Positions 32,530 through 45,341 are shown, counted from the stretch's first letter. The stretch: DNA of 64,000 nucleotides from Siphonodentalium dalli (GCA_032622095.1 CP136066.1:155209152-155273151), one strand, 5' to 3'. The notes: generated by a model not told the origin, from the letters alone. Numbers and translations are program-made.

Positions 32530-33240
32530 TGCACTCCCTCGGCTTCAGCCATGAAACATAACATGAATATTATCTAATGTAAAAATGTTACCTGATGTGG
32601 TAAATGTATCAAATGGCCTAGTGACAATTTAATCTATTTTCGAAAACGATGTTTCGTTATTGCTACTATGTTTAACGTGTGCATAATTTACTAATATATA
32701 ATATATTGCCGTCTTGATTAGTTCAACGTAAACCAACTACCGGTAGTTAAATCTGTAAGGATAATACTCGTCTACGTCAAACGTACGATTGCCTTTTTCT
32801 TCTATAGCGGTCTTTCCGCACAGATCCAGTGGCAGTATTTTTAGTTAATATTAATCGACTTTATATCATACAATTAAACACAAAATGCTATATATATCGG
32901 AAAGAGTGATATTTTATGTTCACAATGATGCATTATAATCTTAAATTTATGTTCAATTATGCACAGAATAATGCAGTGCAATTAGGAGTAATGCTTCCAT
33001 CATTGATCTGTGATTATTTTGCGCTCTAAGAAAAAATATGTAACATCTTGATAAAATATATTGTTTGCATAAGTTACTTCTTTCACTTGACAACTCGTGT
33101 GGGTTTTAGAAGAAATATAATGTCTTCTATGGAATAAAACGGGTTACTTTCACAAATGTGAGATTTTATTACCAGCATTGGTGATTTTAGATTAGCGGTA
33201 ATATGCTCTTTAAGTCCGCTATAAAAGAGTAAGGCAACAG
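32530..33240. other. Gene-free AT-rich stretch
   Basis: No open frame, repeat or splice-bounded segment is convincing here. Confidence 0.4.
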
Positions 33241-33732
33241 TTCTCTTTCTAAACTAGTATATATCATATGTTCCGATTTCCCTAGCTGATTTATGTCCAA
33301 GGAAACTTCGACTACATTTGATAAAACAAATTTCACGCTCACTGAAGCAAGCACATTTGAAGCAATGGACACACATATGGAGTCTGCCTCCATAATAAAT
33401 CTGACATAGAGATATACAATGAGTCCCGAGTTTATAGCGAAATTTACAAAACGAGTTCAGTAAATTACGTCTGGACCGAGGCTTTGGCGCCGTCCAGACC
33501 CACAACCATCCCAGCAGCCGCATCGGACCACCCTTTGAATTATGGTCGGACCATAGGAGCCTCTCGGTATCTCCCCACAGTGCGAAAGGCGTGAACATTA
33601 CAAGAGTGACACATTTAACAGTCATGAAGACGAAATGCAAAGAGACATGACACGAAAGAAACAACATACATTAAAAACAGAACACACAACTAGACACCAG
33701 GAACAAAATACAACAGATGACAGGAATTTAAT

Positions 33733-33970
33733 CTGAAACACTGTAGAGAGACGTGATTAACCGATCGATTGAGTCGGGTAAACTCAATCTCCCGTCTTGA
33801 ATAAATGTAGGACCAAAGTGGACCACGAACTATCCTGTATTCGCAAGTCGATGCCTCGCGTGATTCGACCGCCCTAGTACACACAGGACTCCTACACCAC
33901 ACGTCATGGGATTCACCCCACGGCAAACAGGGTGCCACATTATGGGATTCTACCCTGGGCCCACACGGGG
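33733..33970 (-). repeat. Repeat V, uninterrupted copy
   Basis: Read on the minus strand, 33,970-33,736 starts CCCCGTGTGGGCCC, passes 'ggcaccctgtttgccgtggggtg' and 'gaggcatcgact', and ends 'cacgtctctctacagtgtttcagatt'. The copy at 59,109-59,364 follows it throughout, then is split by a 2.5-kb element, and resumes 'cagtgtttcagatt' at 61,902. A further 480 bp toward 33,250 looks equally structured but has no partner in this window. Confidence 0.8.
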
Positions 33971-34328
33971 TTGTAGAAAGTAACTTATATATTCGTCTAT
34001 GGTATTTGTTTCTTTTGCAACAAAGAAATTTATGACCCGTATCATAAAGTGGCAGGGACAACGACACGCTCTTGTATCATACACAATTATCAAATACTCT
34101 TTATGCATTTCTTATCAAGCCTATAACATACAGGGATCGGTGAAAACGTATTCATCGGGTTAATTGGTAAGAAATTATAAAGGAATTACATTTTGTCGGG
34201 ATTGATTACGAAATCCTATTGCCAGTTGTTTTTCGAAGAATTTTATCCTGCTTCAACCGCCAATAACACATGTGGAAGCGCCCTTAATAGCCCATACCAA
34301 CTAGTATTCGCCGCCCTCGCGAAATGGA

Positions 34329-34775
34329 AATTTTGAAATAACTAAATTCTTACTATTTTGTGATATATATTAGTTGTTATGTCATAAATTCATTTTATTT
34401 ATGTTATCATAAATTCATTTTTGATATTACAAATTGAATATATGATATCACAAAATAGTAAGCATTTAATTATATCTCAAAATTTTTAATGAATAGTAGA
34501 ATGGGATGTTCGGCTAATCTATTTTATATTTATTGATGCAATAAACTGAATTAGTGATATCACAAATTCAATTTTATGACATCACAATATCGAATATGTG
34601 ATTAAAAATTAAGCATTTATTAATCTCGCAAATTCTATTTTATCATATCTTAAACTCAACTTGTGATATCACTTATTCGAATTTGTGATATCAAATATTT
34701 AATGATATCAAATATTTAGTGATATCACATTTTGTGTTGTCACATATTCATTTAGTATATCATAAAATGAATTAA
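34329..34775. repeat. TGATATCA-rich inverted array
   Basis: More than ten copies of TGATATCA or one-base variants alternate with 'aaattcaattt'-like spacers. An inverted repeat pairs 'cttactattttgtgatat' (34,349-34,366) with 'atatcacaaaatagtaag' (34,446-34,463), so part of it folds like the arrays at 21,377 and 24,071. No gene. Confidence 0.65.
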
Positions 34776-34803
34776 TTTTATCAATCGAAGCACGCCGCCC
34801 CAT

Positions 34804-34900
34804 ATGATTAACCCTTCCATGACTGGAGTTTCCTTAAATTGTGCGAAAGTCTGTGCCAATGCATTATCATATATACGCGAGTCTGCCGTATGTGTGCAAT
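34804..34900. mobile_element. Family P MITE, truncated
   Basis: 'gattaacccttccatgactggagtttcctt' and 'tgtgccaatgcatt.tcatatata' match one end and the start of the first hairpin of the family P element at 10,435-10,666. Confidence 0.6.
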
Positions 34901-35127
34901 CATAGTGCGCCGCTGATAATGCGAGTAAAGGCCACATGGCTTTTGATTCCCACCCAATATAAATCACTATTACTACAGAATAGTCAATGCCGTTGTATAG
35001 GACTCAACTTCTTATAAATAACGAAACTGCATCCGACAACAATCCGAGTCACCCAGTGCTTTGTATTATCTATATGGTTTGATCAAAGAATAACACGAAA
35101 AATGTCATGTAAGCAAGCAACATACCA

Positions 35128-35420
35128 TTGGAAATAAGTACATAATCGACTTACAATGAGAAATAGGTACATTATGTGATTATTTGATTATGACGCAGAT
35201 TATGGACTCTTACCTGTTATTTCGTTTTATGGCGCGGACCACAGTGAAAACATATGTTAAAGAGCGTACACCTAAACAGTCGTGAGTTGGCTTATTTGTC
35301 TCATTGTCAGCACATAATCTGCTTAGAATTAAAATGAGGCGATTCTAAGCAGATTATATCTACCGAAAACAAGTTATATTGTAAGCAGATAATATTCTGG
35401 TTTTCGAGAGAACAGGCTGA
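35128..35420 (+). repeat. Family R1 repeat, copy C
   Basis: Shares 'gtacataatcgac', 'cgttttatggcgcgg', 'cgtgagttggcttatttg' and the terminal 'gagagaacaggctg' with the other copies; an internal piece around the central dyad is deleted. Confidence 0.75.
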
Positions 35421-35424
35421 AGCA

Positions 35425-36920
35425 TGGACGTCGCGACTGGGTTGTCTCATAATCGTACGATAAAATGTTCAATAGTTGAAAATGTAGACAAAACAACAGC
35501 AGTTGGACATTTCAGACTGAACAATAGATTGTTGGTTTAAACAGATTTTATTTGCAAAAGCTAAATAGATCGATACAAAAAATTAAGATAACTTAGAAGC
35601 GTCTCTCTCCCAAATACAATTTTTTTTTTTTACATATATTCGTCTGAAATAATTCGAACACATAGAAATAACAATATGATGTGTGTTTATTCAACATATG
35701 AATAATATATCAAGAATTGTTGGTTTTTTATCACTCTGAATCGGATTATCTGCGAAAACATTGAGTGAAATTACTGATTGCACATCAAAGGGCAAAACTA
35801 GATTTCAGCTGGTTTTATCACTGGCTGGGTTAATTGTTTTAGTGCGTATTCATTCTTTAAAACATTTGGTTGCAACACTGCACTGCTGTACTGTTGCAGA
35901 TTGTTATTATAGTTAAATTTTTAGACAGTCAAATATTGTTTTCATTTCCAAACAAGCTTTTGGTATAATTGCTCTCAGTATAAAACTGGACAATCCCACC
36001 CGAACGAACACCCTCTAGCATGTATGTGAACATAGGGCATGATGCTGGCTCATGTCGACACGAATCAACCCATTCATAAGCTCTAACGTACTGCATTGAT
36101 TATGCATTTTATGCGTGCATAGAGTGCAATTTAATAAACGAATATTGATAGTCTTCCAGCAGCCGCCTTGCATATATAATCAACGTATATACTAGCATTA
36201 ACGTTCGCGTCATCAATCACTCTTGATCAGGATCTACTTTCACGAATTGATGATAATTCACATGGAAAAAGCTCCATTCATGCGTATGCTGTTTAAATCA
36301 ATGTTGCATACATTCACAACGGGGTTATTTCGTGTACAGCTGTTTATCACCCGCACCCCTTAATCAGGGAAAGTTCATAAACCACATCGACGTCTTTTCG
36401 TGGAATTTATTTGGTGAAACTTGGTAAGGATATGCCTTTTTATATTTCTGTGATTTTGATGCATCAACTGTATTGCATAAGGACATTGGTGTTTTTAACA
36501 AACCTCCGATTCGATAAATCGAAACAATTGTATCCTAATTTTGAGCAGACGGCACGTTTCAGCATTGAAATCATGCAATTTGTTCGAGTTCAGTAACAAG
36601 ACTCGTCCAATTTGATGACTTGTAGTTAGCGTTTCTATGCAATATGATATGTTGACCAACCTGGTTTATGAATATCTTGGATGACGACTCATCTGCGAAT
36701 TTGATTTCGTGTTAAGCATAAAATGCCAGTCGTGTCTTATATTGCAGGAGTAACAATCTTTATTCCAGCTAGCTCTACAGCTTTCTGCTTATGAATTACA
36801 TAAAATAAAATAAAATGCGACTACATATATATTATTAATTTTCAATGATTGGTGATAAACACCGTTTATGTATAAAGCGCTCGACTATATTACAGATGCT
36901 ATCATATTACATTTTTGGGG
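35425..36920. other. Gene-free AT-rich stretch
   Basis: A 60-codon plus-strand frame at 36,411-36,596 has no recognisable feature. Nothing else stands out. Confidence 0.4.
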
Positions 36921-36924
36921 GTAC

Positions 36925-39580
36925 TTAATTTCTCAAGATGAATAAGAATTTCTTATAATTAAAGGTCTTATTATTGTCGTATATTTCTGCAAAGAAACGC
37001 TCTCTTAGATTTGGTTTATAAATGAGGCATCGAACAATGAAGTGTTGTCTTCTGTTTCTACCGCTATACCATTTTTTGGGGCAAATTTTCTCATCAGCGT
37101 AATTTAGGTTGTGTAAAGTCAATCTAACGTCGATTTTTTTAACTAAGTTCAAATATGGTTCTACCTGTTATTTTCTGTAAGATCGCAACGTGTTTTACCT
37201 GATGGGTTTTCGTCCTTGAATATAAATTTCGTCTGACATACCATATGTTATTAATTTTTCAGTTGTCACACATTCTTCGAATATGGTTTCAATTCTTTAC
37301 CCCCACTGTCGAATATTTCTTTATAAATTTAGGGACTTCCTAGTCAAAAGACCATTTATCTGGTATAAATACGATCTTCTTACACGTCAGTTCTGCAAAC
37401 AAGATAGTATTGGTGTGTGGTGGAAGTGTGGCCGACGACTTTATCTCATATTTAAATGCACGACATATGGCTTCATACACAATATAATATCTACCAAGTT
37501 CTACTCACACTGTTTGATTCTATGCAATGCGATTTACCCCAAGTGCAACATAATTGCAAACTATTATGTAAACTAATATGTGAGTTTTTCACACGGCACG
37601 ATTAAAAGATTGTTCATATTAATGTTAGAGGCCCATACTTCACATCAATAAGTGCAATTTGTTTGAATAGCTTTTCAAAGACCGTGTTCCAAACGTTGAT
37701 CGAATATCTCAAGTTTTGTCCTAAATATTAAACCAGTGCATATTGTGGTCATCAAGTTGCTCCTCTTTTAAGCGATCCACTGGCAAAAATGTAATGGACA
37801 GTTACATGTAAGTATATTCTTTGAAAATACCGATAGAGGAATAACCTATTTTGAAAGAGAGATAGTTTCGACTATTTCCTTTCTGAAATAAGGTATACTT
37901 TGTCTTCTCCGTATTAATTGTTAACTTATTCTGACTTACATATTTGTGCATTTTTTGCCAATAGTTTTGTAGACCCTATTGTGACTCCCAAATGAAAACA
38001 AGATTATCGACAAAGATAATATGATTTATATGGATACCACCAATCTGTATAGTGGAACGTGACTTGTTGCAACCATATGATACATCGTCTTTAAAAATAT
38101 TGTAAGGTGTGGGGAATAGAACATAATCATCCCTGTCTAACCCGATTCGATAGTAGTTTTGGCCCAACACCATCTGGATTCGTATAATAGCATTGACTTA
38201 AGTATATGTCAGTTATTCCATCTATGGAAAGAAACGTGAGCAACAGAAAATAGGTAGGCAGTAATCAGTCCTGGAACAGACCGTGACAGAAAAAAAAAGA
38301 AATATATAGTTTGTCATGCTCTGTCACAATAGAATCAGTTTGTTCCATGTTCTATGAGTAGATCTGCTTGATTTTGTTTCTGTCTCAGTATAATCAGTTT
38401 GTTGTTCCTTGTTTTCTCTGAGTAGATCTACTTGGTTTTGTTCTGTCTCGGTCTCAGAAATAGACATGTGTTCATACTCTTTCCTAGTCCAGTACAAATA
38501 ACTGGAACAGACCGAGACAGAATAATTCTTAAGACGTGTTTGTTTATTAAGTTATTCCTATGTTATCTTTCTTGAACTAAATCTTCATGTAAATGGAGTC
38601 AAATGCCTTTCGAAAGGATATGCATAAAGCTATTTTGGTTGCTTTCGGTATTTGCCTATCGTTTTCAAAATGAAGGAGCTATCAATGGTAGTTCGGTTTT
38701 AATGGAAGCCAAATTGGTTTTCACTTATCAAATTGTTTTCTTCTTTGAATTTCGTGAGCCTTTTGTAAATTATTTTATTGAATAATTTTCCAAGTGAGCT
38801 ACACTAAGAGCAATCGCTCTATATTTATTGGGATAGGAACGGGCCCCTTTTGGATATGCTTGATAACTGATTCGATCAAAGCAATGGGATGATAGGTAGA
38901 CAAAATATATGAGTCGTGTGACAATTATATATAATAGTTTTGAGAACATTTCGAATACCAGATCTTCTATTCTTAATTTCTAGTAGTGCATTGATAATTT
39001 CCTTCGGCGTTATTAAGTTAAAAGAGCCACAATAGCTTTTTGAGCTTCCAGTAGTCCAACTCAGCGCATAACTCATTTCAGTATACATATATGTTCACTT
39101 TCGTGCACATTCTATTTTGAATAATACACGCACAAAGCCATCTGGCTGTGATCGAAATATTCATTCGATGATTTAATATAAAGAATAAACAAAGTCTGAA
39201 TAATATCGTTCAGAAATTAGAACATATACCCAACAACGATACAGCCATTGCACTGATAGCTCGTGAAATATCAAAGAAGATCCCCCGTTCTTCCGTTTAC
39301 TGTATGCCAAGATGAAGATTTTCATAGTGAGTTGAGATGACAAATGAATGACCCCATCTGTACCGTCCAAATTTTCTCGAGGATTACATAATCTAGTTTA
39401 TAGTCTTTTGGCAAAGAGACATATTTCTCACACTCATCCGCAACAAAGTCCATAATCTTTCCAGCATTGAAGTCACATCTAAAATGACTATCGCATTTCT
39501 GATATTTAATCGACTCGCTCTGTCCGAATTGTATAGGATATTGACATATCGTCTGCTCGTGAATACCTTGGGTGACCAAC
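36925..39580 (-). pseudogene. Decayed LINE ORF2 (endonuclease, reverse transcriptase, C-terminus)
   Basis: Minus-strand fragments appear in ORF2 order. Endonuclease: DFNAGKIMDFVADECEKYV (about 39,480-39,420; intact families read DFNAR). RT entry: ITPKEIINALLEIKNRRSG (about 39,010-38,955), then a stretch readable as NQFGF and KAFDSI in shifting frames (38,700-38,590). RT palm: SPT-like PYNIF and the catalytic box, here FVDNL instead of Y/FADDL (38,173-37,976), followed by NTEKTK. C-terminus: HFIVRCLIYKP-x-LRERFF (36,925-37,152), the usual cysteine/histidine tail. Stops and frameshifts are frequent and the second catalytic Asp is Asn, so it is inactive. The clade is not certain. Confidence 0.75.
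38262..38535. repeat. Tandem repeat inserted in the LINE relic
   Basis: 'ggaacagaccg(t/a)gacagaa' at 38,273 and 38,503 flanks two units of about 65 bp ('atcagtttgttc', 'agtagatct(g/a)cttg', 'ttctgtctc'). It falls between the fingers and palm of the LINE reverse transcriptase, so it arrived after the LINE. Confidence 0.65.
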
Positions 39581-39796
39581 CCAGTCCGAAATTATCTCAT
39601 TTTGAACAAATTTGTTTTGTGACTGGACACAGTACAATAACTGGGCTTGTCATTAATTGGATCTGAAAAAATAAAACTGACAGTACGTCCCCGATTACCT
39701 CGTTATCCTGACATTACACAGAACGTCTGAACTTCATTGAAGGTGACACAAACCGCGTGATCACAATTATATTTTTAAATGACTGGATCACTGAAA

Positions 39797-40334
39797 GCTT
39801 CTGGTCCGATAGATCATGCCATGAATCTCAACTCTGACTAACGCCCACAGAGATCATATTCCACCAGTATACAAAACATTGGAACTTTTTGATGTTCTGA
39901 TCCCTACTGACTGAACTTTATAACAGTGAACTGACAAGGCGGAGAATATATTTCTTTCTTTATAGTTATTCCTCGATAATCATCCTCAAAGTATGGGGTG
40001 GTCCGAGCTCGAACTTGCATGTTTTTATTGAGCCGATGTCGCAAAAAATATTGGATTAATTACCCTGGAGAAAGTCTGATTATAAGTGGTGCAAAGCAAA
40101 ATCGCCCAAAAGGTCCCCTAAACAATGTAATCTCAAGCTGGGACCTTCGCCTACTTAGGAATAAACTATTAAACAACAGGTTTTAACAAAGAATCATATT
40201 CTCCGCGTTATTTTTCGACTTTAAAGGTTCTCTGTCAAAACTTCAAAAAGTTCTCAGGGTTTTATCTGGAGTAATGACACCTACGGGCGTTAACCAGAGT
40301 ATATATTCATGGCATGATCTACTGGTCCGATCAC
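39797..40334. mobile_element. Element with about 115-bp terminal inverted repeats
   Basis: 'ctggtccgatagatcatgcc' near 39,799 and its inverse 'ggcatgatctactggtccgat' near 40,310-40,330 start long arms that continue through 'taacgccc' / 'gggcgtta' and 'gaactttttgatgtt' / 'aacttcaaaaagttc'. The centre shares 'ggggtggtccgagctcgaa' with 29,466. No gene is inside. Confidence 0.7.
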
Positions 40335-40339
40335 CACAT

Positions 40340-41210
40340 GCATTTGAGCATTCTCAACAACTCGGACATTTCCTAAGCGAAACGGAATGACCGAGTCGTT
40401 AAGGGTGGCATTTGCGTTGTATCTGACCCAGTGCTCTCACACGTGACACTACTTGATGTACGAAGAAGGAACATGGAACTTAGCCAGAATTCAGTTGGTT
40501 ATGCATCGGGACCACGATATTGAGACATGTGTGTATATATGCGCGCATTGATAACGAATGCATGCAGAATATGTGAGACACAATATCGGTCAAGGTAGAA
40601 CCATCGTTCATACTTCGATCAGAATTTGTTCTTGACTTCAGCGTGTGATGTTTCCAAAAGTTTGTCTGGAAAACAAGACTCGGTGGAAAATTGGTAGAGG
40701 TAGTCTTATAAATCACATCGTTGTATGTGCATTATGTCACAAACATAGTTATGCAACCAAGATGAACTAGTTGTCGACAAAGGCATGTATACATACATTG
40801 TGTGGAGGAAAAGTTGTTTAACAGTTTTGTTAATGTTACATTCTACATTGCACAAGTCTGATAGAAGTGACATTTTTTTTATTTATGCAGAATTCTATTG
40901 AATGCATTCCAAATTAGCCGAGAGCGATTTCGGTTCGGATCCTGGGTTCGAATCCCTGTATCGTTTTGATGCAAAACATATGTGTCCTCTCTAGTTTAAG
41001 AAGTTCACTTTGACTTAGATTCCATAATAGCTCCGTGGAAAAACGACTGATCTATTTGTAGTGGTAATCCCAGAGGAGCTAGAATATAAACAATAATTCA
41101 AAGGCATAAGAAAAGTGCTTCTCAGTTTATCACATACATTTATAATAAAATTGTGTGTTTATACATATCAATTGGGAATTACCATCCCACATTAACAGTT
41201 TGGTGTATTA
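40340..41210. other. Gene-free stretch with a tRNA-like B box
   Basis: At 40,942-40,955 'tgggttcgaatccc' matches the RNA polymerase III B-box consensus GGTTCGANNCC, preceded by 'gccgagagcgatttcgg'. The surroundings do not fold into a full tRNA cloverleaf, so this is at most the remains of a tRNA-derived SINE. Confidence 0.4.
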
Positions 41211-41253
41211 CAGATACATGTAGGCGTCTGGCGTGAAGACTAACGCCGTCACT

Positions 41254-41382
41254 ATGCTTGCTTCGTCTGATCACGGAACTAAATCATGTCACCAGGATAT
41301 AACTGCAGACGAGGATGATGTTACATTAGACCCATTCGATTCTCTAACGGATGTACTGTCCAACATCGAAGCTGTGTTAAAG
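41254..41382 (+). CDS. Coiled-coil protein gene, exon 1
   Basis: A host-like gene of four exons (41,254-41,382; 42,135-42,335; 43,678-43,828; 45,342-45,616) encodes about 251 residues. Exon 1 starts at ATG 41,254, with an in-frame TAG 33 bases upstream and an acceptor-like 'tgtattacag' at 41,212, so a non-coding first exon may precede it. It encodes 43 residues (MLASSDHGTKSCHQDITADE...) with an acidic stretch and DPFDSLTDVLSNIEAVL, and ends TTAAAG|GTAGTA in phase 0. No signal peptide or membrane segment is seen in the whole protein, so it is probably cytosolic or nuclear. I do not recognise the family. Consistent phases and no stops argue for a live gene. Confidence 0.7.
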
Positions 41383-41759
41383 GTAGTACTATATATATAT
41401 ATATTCAGATAATCGAGTATAGCCACTGGCTTTCTGCATTGGATAAATTTTCAAACCCGAAATTGAGGCACTGATTCAAACGTTATGGTCGAGATATTAT
41501 AAAGCTCGTGTAATTTATTAGCGAATATATGCAGGACTTACCCAAGCAAAACTTATCCGATGTTTTCTATCGACAAGTCACATGTGTTTTCATGTGGCAG
41601 TTTCGGAGATTGTCCGTTGGTGTTTAGTTTGACAACCTATTTGTCTTATAAACGAGCGAAATTGTTCCAACTAACTCCCAAATATGTTGATCAAATATTT
41701 ACATCGTCCCTACAGGGCAAACCCCTAATACCATTAGGGCATAACCAAGTACAGTGAGT

Positions 41760-42105
41760 GAACACCACTTGACCGACCGCCACCCAGTTTAACAGTTCAA
41801 AAACCCGTTCAGCGCTTCATCGGGAAAAGTTCAGCTATTTCTCCCGAAAGTACTTAAACCGATTTTAACGAAGATTATTAGGTGTATGTTATGTAACCCA
41901 ATGCAGGTAGGGACATCATTTGACCGACCGCAACCCCAGTTCAACATATCAAAAACCCGTTCAGGAACAGTTCGGCAGATTTTCCCGAACGCTACATGTT
42001 TAACCGAAGTAATCGGGTGTAGATTATGCAACTGACTTGTCACAGATGTATACTCCGGAAACAAACGACGGACGGACGGACGGACAGCCATGCATGGCGG
42101 AGTAA
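41760..42105. repeat. Two-unit tandem repeat with GGAC run, in intron 1
   Basis: 'ttgaccgaccgc.accc' and 'aaaacccgttcag' recur at about 41,768 and 41,920 (period about 155 bp), followed by (GGAC)n at 42,067-42,086. Confidence 0.65.
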
Positions 42106-42134
42106 CGCTAAAGGTCCTTCCACATTTTTTTCAG

Positions 42135-42335
42135 AAACAAGAGAAGTATCTCACTTGTGATAAAATAAAACAAGGGGGTGCTGCCATCGGAAGCATTGTC
42201 CAATCAGTTGACACCGCACGGGATATGCTGGAGAGCCTGAAGCAGTTGTGCTGGAGCGTCAGACGTCGAGAATTGAGTCTTGACTTTCGATTGGATGAAA
42301 TTGTTGACTACAAGCGGCACATTAAGGAGGACGTG
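42135..42335 (+). CDS. Coiled-coil protein gene, exon 2
   Basis: Acceptor 'cacatttttttcag' ends at 42,134. In phase 0 it encodes 67 residues, KQEKYLTCDKIKQGGAAIGS then a helical, basic segment with ESLKQLCWSVRRREL and DYKRHIKEDV. The donor is weak: either GACGTG|GTTCGT (as given) or GAC|GTGGTT, three bases earlier; both keep phase 0 into exon 3 and differ by one valine. The same frame stops at a TAG 15 bases further on, so an intron is needed here. Confidence 0.65.
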
Positions 42336-42859
42336 GTTCGTTATGTTTAGACACCAATAACGCTGGTCTTTTGCCGGCATATAGTATGAGCTTAGCCATC
42401 GGGTAACCCAAGGTTTATGTTTTCAAAAGTAATAAATAACTCGAAGACGCCCGCTATTTTTACTTTTACGAAATGACGGGCATGTATACATATTCACACC
42501 AGAAAGAGAAAAATATCTGGAACAATATTGAAAATAGACCTCACAGGGTGGGAGGAGGGCTTATGGTGTGTGATCTTGGTATTCAAATTTACAAACCCAG
42601 CGCAAATGATTCAACCAAGAGGGCTAATTATATAATCGATACATGGCCCGTTTGTCCCCATATAAATTCACGGTTATATACTGTATTGGCTCGCGTTCTT
42701 CAGGTCTGATGAAAATTACACAATATGTGTGTTTACTTATTTGTTTTTGTTTCGTTTGGTATAACATATCGAACGTTGTTTACAGAAGCTCTAATTGAAT
42801 AAAATGCTGATTACTTGGTCACACGTCCTTCGAACAAGGTGGCCTTTAATACTATAAAT

Positions 42860-43560
42860 TTGTAATATGGCATACATCTTTCATGTGAATAATCACCCGG
42901 AAGTCGAAAGGGAGCAAAATTCCATAAAAATAATGGGACCGGATCCACATTCCATCTTGGCCCGAATTTCCACGTGATTAATCCACGTGTCAAATTTAAA
43001 AAAAATAAACTGCACATTCTAATGGGGATAATTCTGTTTGAAATAGTCGGGCCTGAACCAAATTCGAATTTGATCTGTATATGAATGTAAATAATCCACA
43101 TCCCAAATATGGTAGCAATATGACAACTATATAGCTGAAGTTATCATCCGGTCATTAGCATAATCAGCAAATTCTAAATCGAAAAGTGGCATAATTATGC
43201 CAAAAATGATCGGACATGACCCGCATATAACAAATTTGGAATTAATTGGATAAGTATATGTTATCATCCCGCAATTAGTCCCATATTGTACTGTTTTAAA
43301 TATCGCGTTTTAGGTCCATATAGACCTATATTTAGGTTAAATAATGCCAATATGTGTTCATGTCGGTCACTAAAATAAGCCTGTGCTTATTTTCACGTGA
43401 ACAGGTTGCATACCGACACTAAAATAATCTGAAAGTTCCACGTCGAAGAAGGGGATACTTTCATAAATAACCGGACCGGACCCAAATTATAACTTGAACA
43501 GCACTTCCATTATGTAAACCACGTGACACATTTCACTAAAGTCTGTGAAGTGTATTTCAA
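42860..43560. repeat. Degenerate 'gtcgaaa...ccggacc' repeat in intron 2
   Basis: 'aagtcgaaa', 'ggaccggatcc', 'accaaattcgaatttgatctgtat' and 'gttatcatccgg' recur at 42,900, 43,040, 43,180 and 43,440, the same type as 2,600-3,235. A 'ggtcggacagacagac' run ends it at 43,574-43,589. Confidence 0.6.
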
Positions 43561-43677
43561 ATTATCATTTCGGTCGGACAGACAGACATCTCTCTTTAAT
43601 ATAGTCGCCACAATATTTCGGGGAACATTAACCATGACAAATTAATCAACTGTAAAACTTTATGTTCTATCGCGCAG

Positions 43678-43828
43678 GGCGTGCTGAACAACAGTGTGGA
43701 TTCTCTGGGAGACCAACTTCTCGACGTGGAGACTAAACTGTGTCATGCGCAGATGACAGAGGATGAAGTCGAGGCGGAAGCGGGAGAGCTAAGACTGGAG
43801 ATAGCACAGCTAGAAATTACCAATAAAA
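43678..43828 (+). CDS. Coiled-coil protein gene, exon 3
   Basis: Acceptor 'tctatcgcgcag' ends at 43,677; donor AATAAAA|GTACTA begins at 43,829 and leaves one base (phase 1). The 50 encoded residues (GVLNNSVDSLGDQLLDVETK...LEIAQLEITNK) have hydrophobic residues at heptad a/d spacing and are rich in Glu, the start of the coiled coil. Confidence 0.68.
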
Positions 43829-44253
43829 GTACTAAAATTCATATATATATATTTCACAGTTTAAAGTAACGTGTGCACAGTATTATATATTGTCCAAGAA
43901 TAACATAAGACATGTCTATAGAAAATTAATAAATTTAAATAAAATGTCTATAGGCCTTTCGTGGCATATATATATACTCCCTCCAGTTCGATGACCCTTA
44001 ATCCGACAAACATCAATAAGCATGCTAAACGTTTCAACTATCCCCATATACCATTGTAAATGAATTGTCCCTTGGAAATTGTGTGAAAATGTATACACAA
44101 AGAGTGTTCATTTTTTGGTCGTTGAAGGTGGCCATTTGTCATATCTGGTTGTTATGTGATCGAATCTGCGTTTAGTTATGTTCACGAACAACTGTTTACC
44201 AAAACAGATCGACACTGACCATTCGAACTGAAAATGAAACAGCGACGACCGAA

Positions 44254-44519
44254 GTAACCCTCTCTTTACTAAAAACTCAATGACGAATAGCTCACATAGG
44301 AAAAGTTCAGATAATAAGTTCAACAAACGAGGTCGTTTGTTGTTGGAAATTATTACATGAATATATCCCACCATTCATAGTAATCATTCTGCACTTGTCT
44401 TTTCTTCTGTCCGTCGTCTGCTTTTATTACATGAACATCCCTCCAAATGAACAATGGACCATTCCAAAGCATATGTTTACAATTGAGTGGGTGAATTCAT
44501 TTAGTATAGAAAGGGTTAA
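44254..44519. mobile_element. TTAA-ended MITE (family Q), in intron 3
   Basis: GTAACCCTCTCTTTAC at the left (one base off TTAA) and TATAGAAAGGG-TTAA at the right (44,516-44,519). The body aligns with 51,286-51,550: 'cattgacgaatagc', 'gttcagataata.gttcaacaaacga', 'aacatccct.caaatgaa'. Confidence 0.75.
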
Positions 44520-45341
44520 ACATGTGATAATAATCCGGGTCTGTTCTTGGTGTTTGAATCGTCGAATGCAGATCATCTCATATTTGGCATTCTATCGTTT
44601 GTGAATTCAAAGCGTCTTGTCACATGCAAAACTGTGTACCAACATCCTATTGTATATGGTAATGCAGCACGAAGCTACACAAGATAAGGATGGCATCTTC
44701 ATCTCCATTTTATTTCTGGAAAGAAGCTGGTTACATGTATATGACAATTTAACAGTTCTTCCCTCGCTTTGATGAGTAAGATGGAGTACATTGGCGTACT
44801 CATGCGGTACAAGTACTAGTATCATACTAGTATCATTCGAGTTTGGACTTCAGCTTGGCGAACATATATTTTCATGACTTCAAGTGATTGCTTTTAATTA
44901 TTTTTTTGTTGTCTTAAATTAATTTCATAAACATTTGAATTTGAAACAAAACATTTAGAGAGCGTAGTTCTATCAGTGTATATTGTGACTATAATATTGT
45001 ATCGAACGTTTAAAAAGGTTTATTTAGCCTATATATGATAGACACCAGAATTATCGTTTTATTAAATGTTAATATGGCCTATATGAATATATAAATATCA
45101 TCAATACTTGATATGATTTTATTTATTTGTGTGGAAGTTTTTTTTTTCGCGAAAAACGTATTTCCGCAAGCAATCTGCTTTTAGATTTTTACGTGCCGAT
45201 GTATACCGATTCATCTCGGAAATCTTCGGGGGATCTTAGCGAGGGAAGAACAGTAACCTTGCTTTTATAATATTTCGGCAACCGTGACCTTGTATTGACA
45301 ATTTGTGCTTACATAATAAACATCTTCACATTTTATTCCAG

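Noticed and set aside
33187-34067. 137- and 125-codon minus-strand frames
   Set aside because: They overlap Repeat V; the matching copy at 59,109 does not keep the same frame.
40915-40965. tRNA gene
   Set aside because: The B box is good, but no acceptor stem, anticodon arm or clear A box can be built around it.
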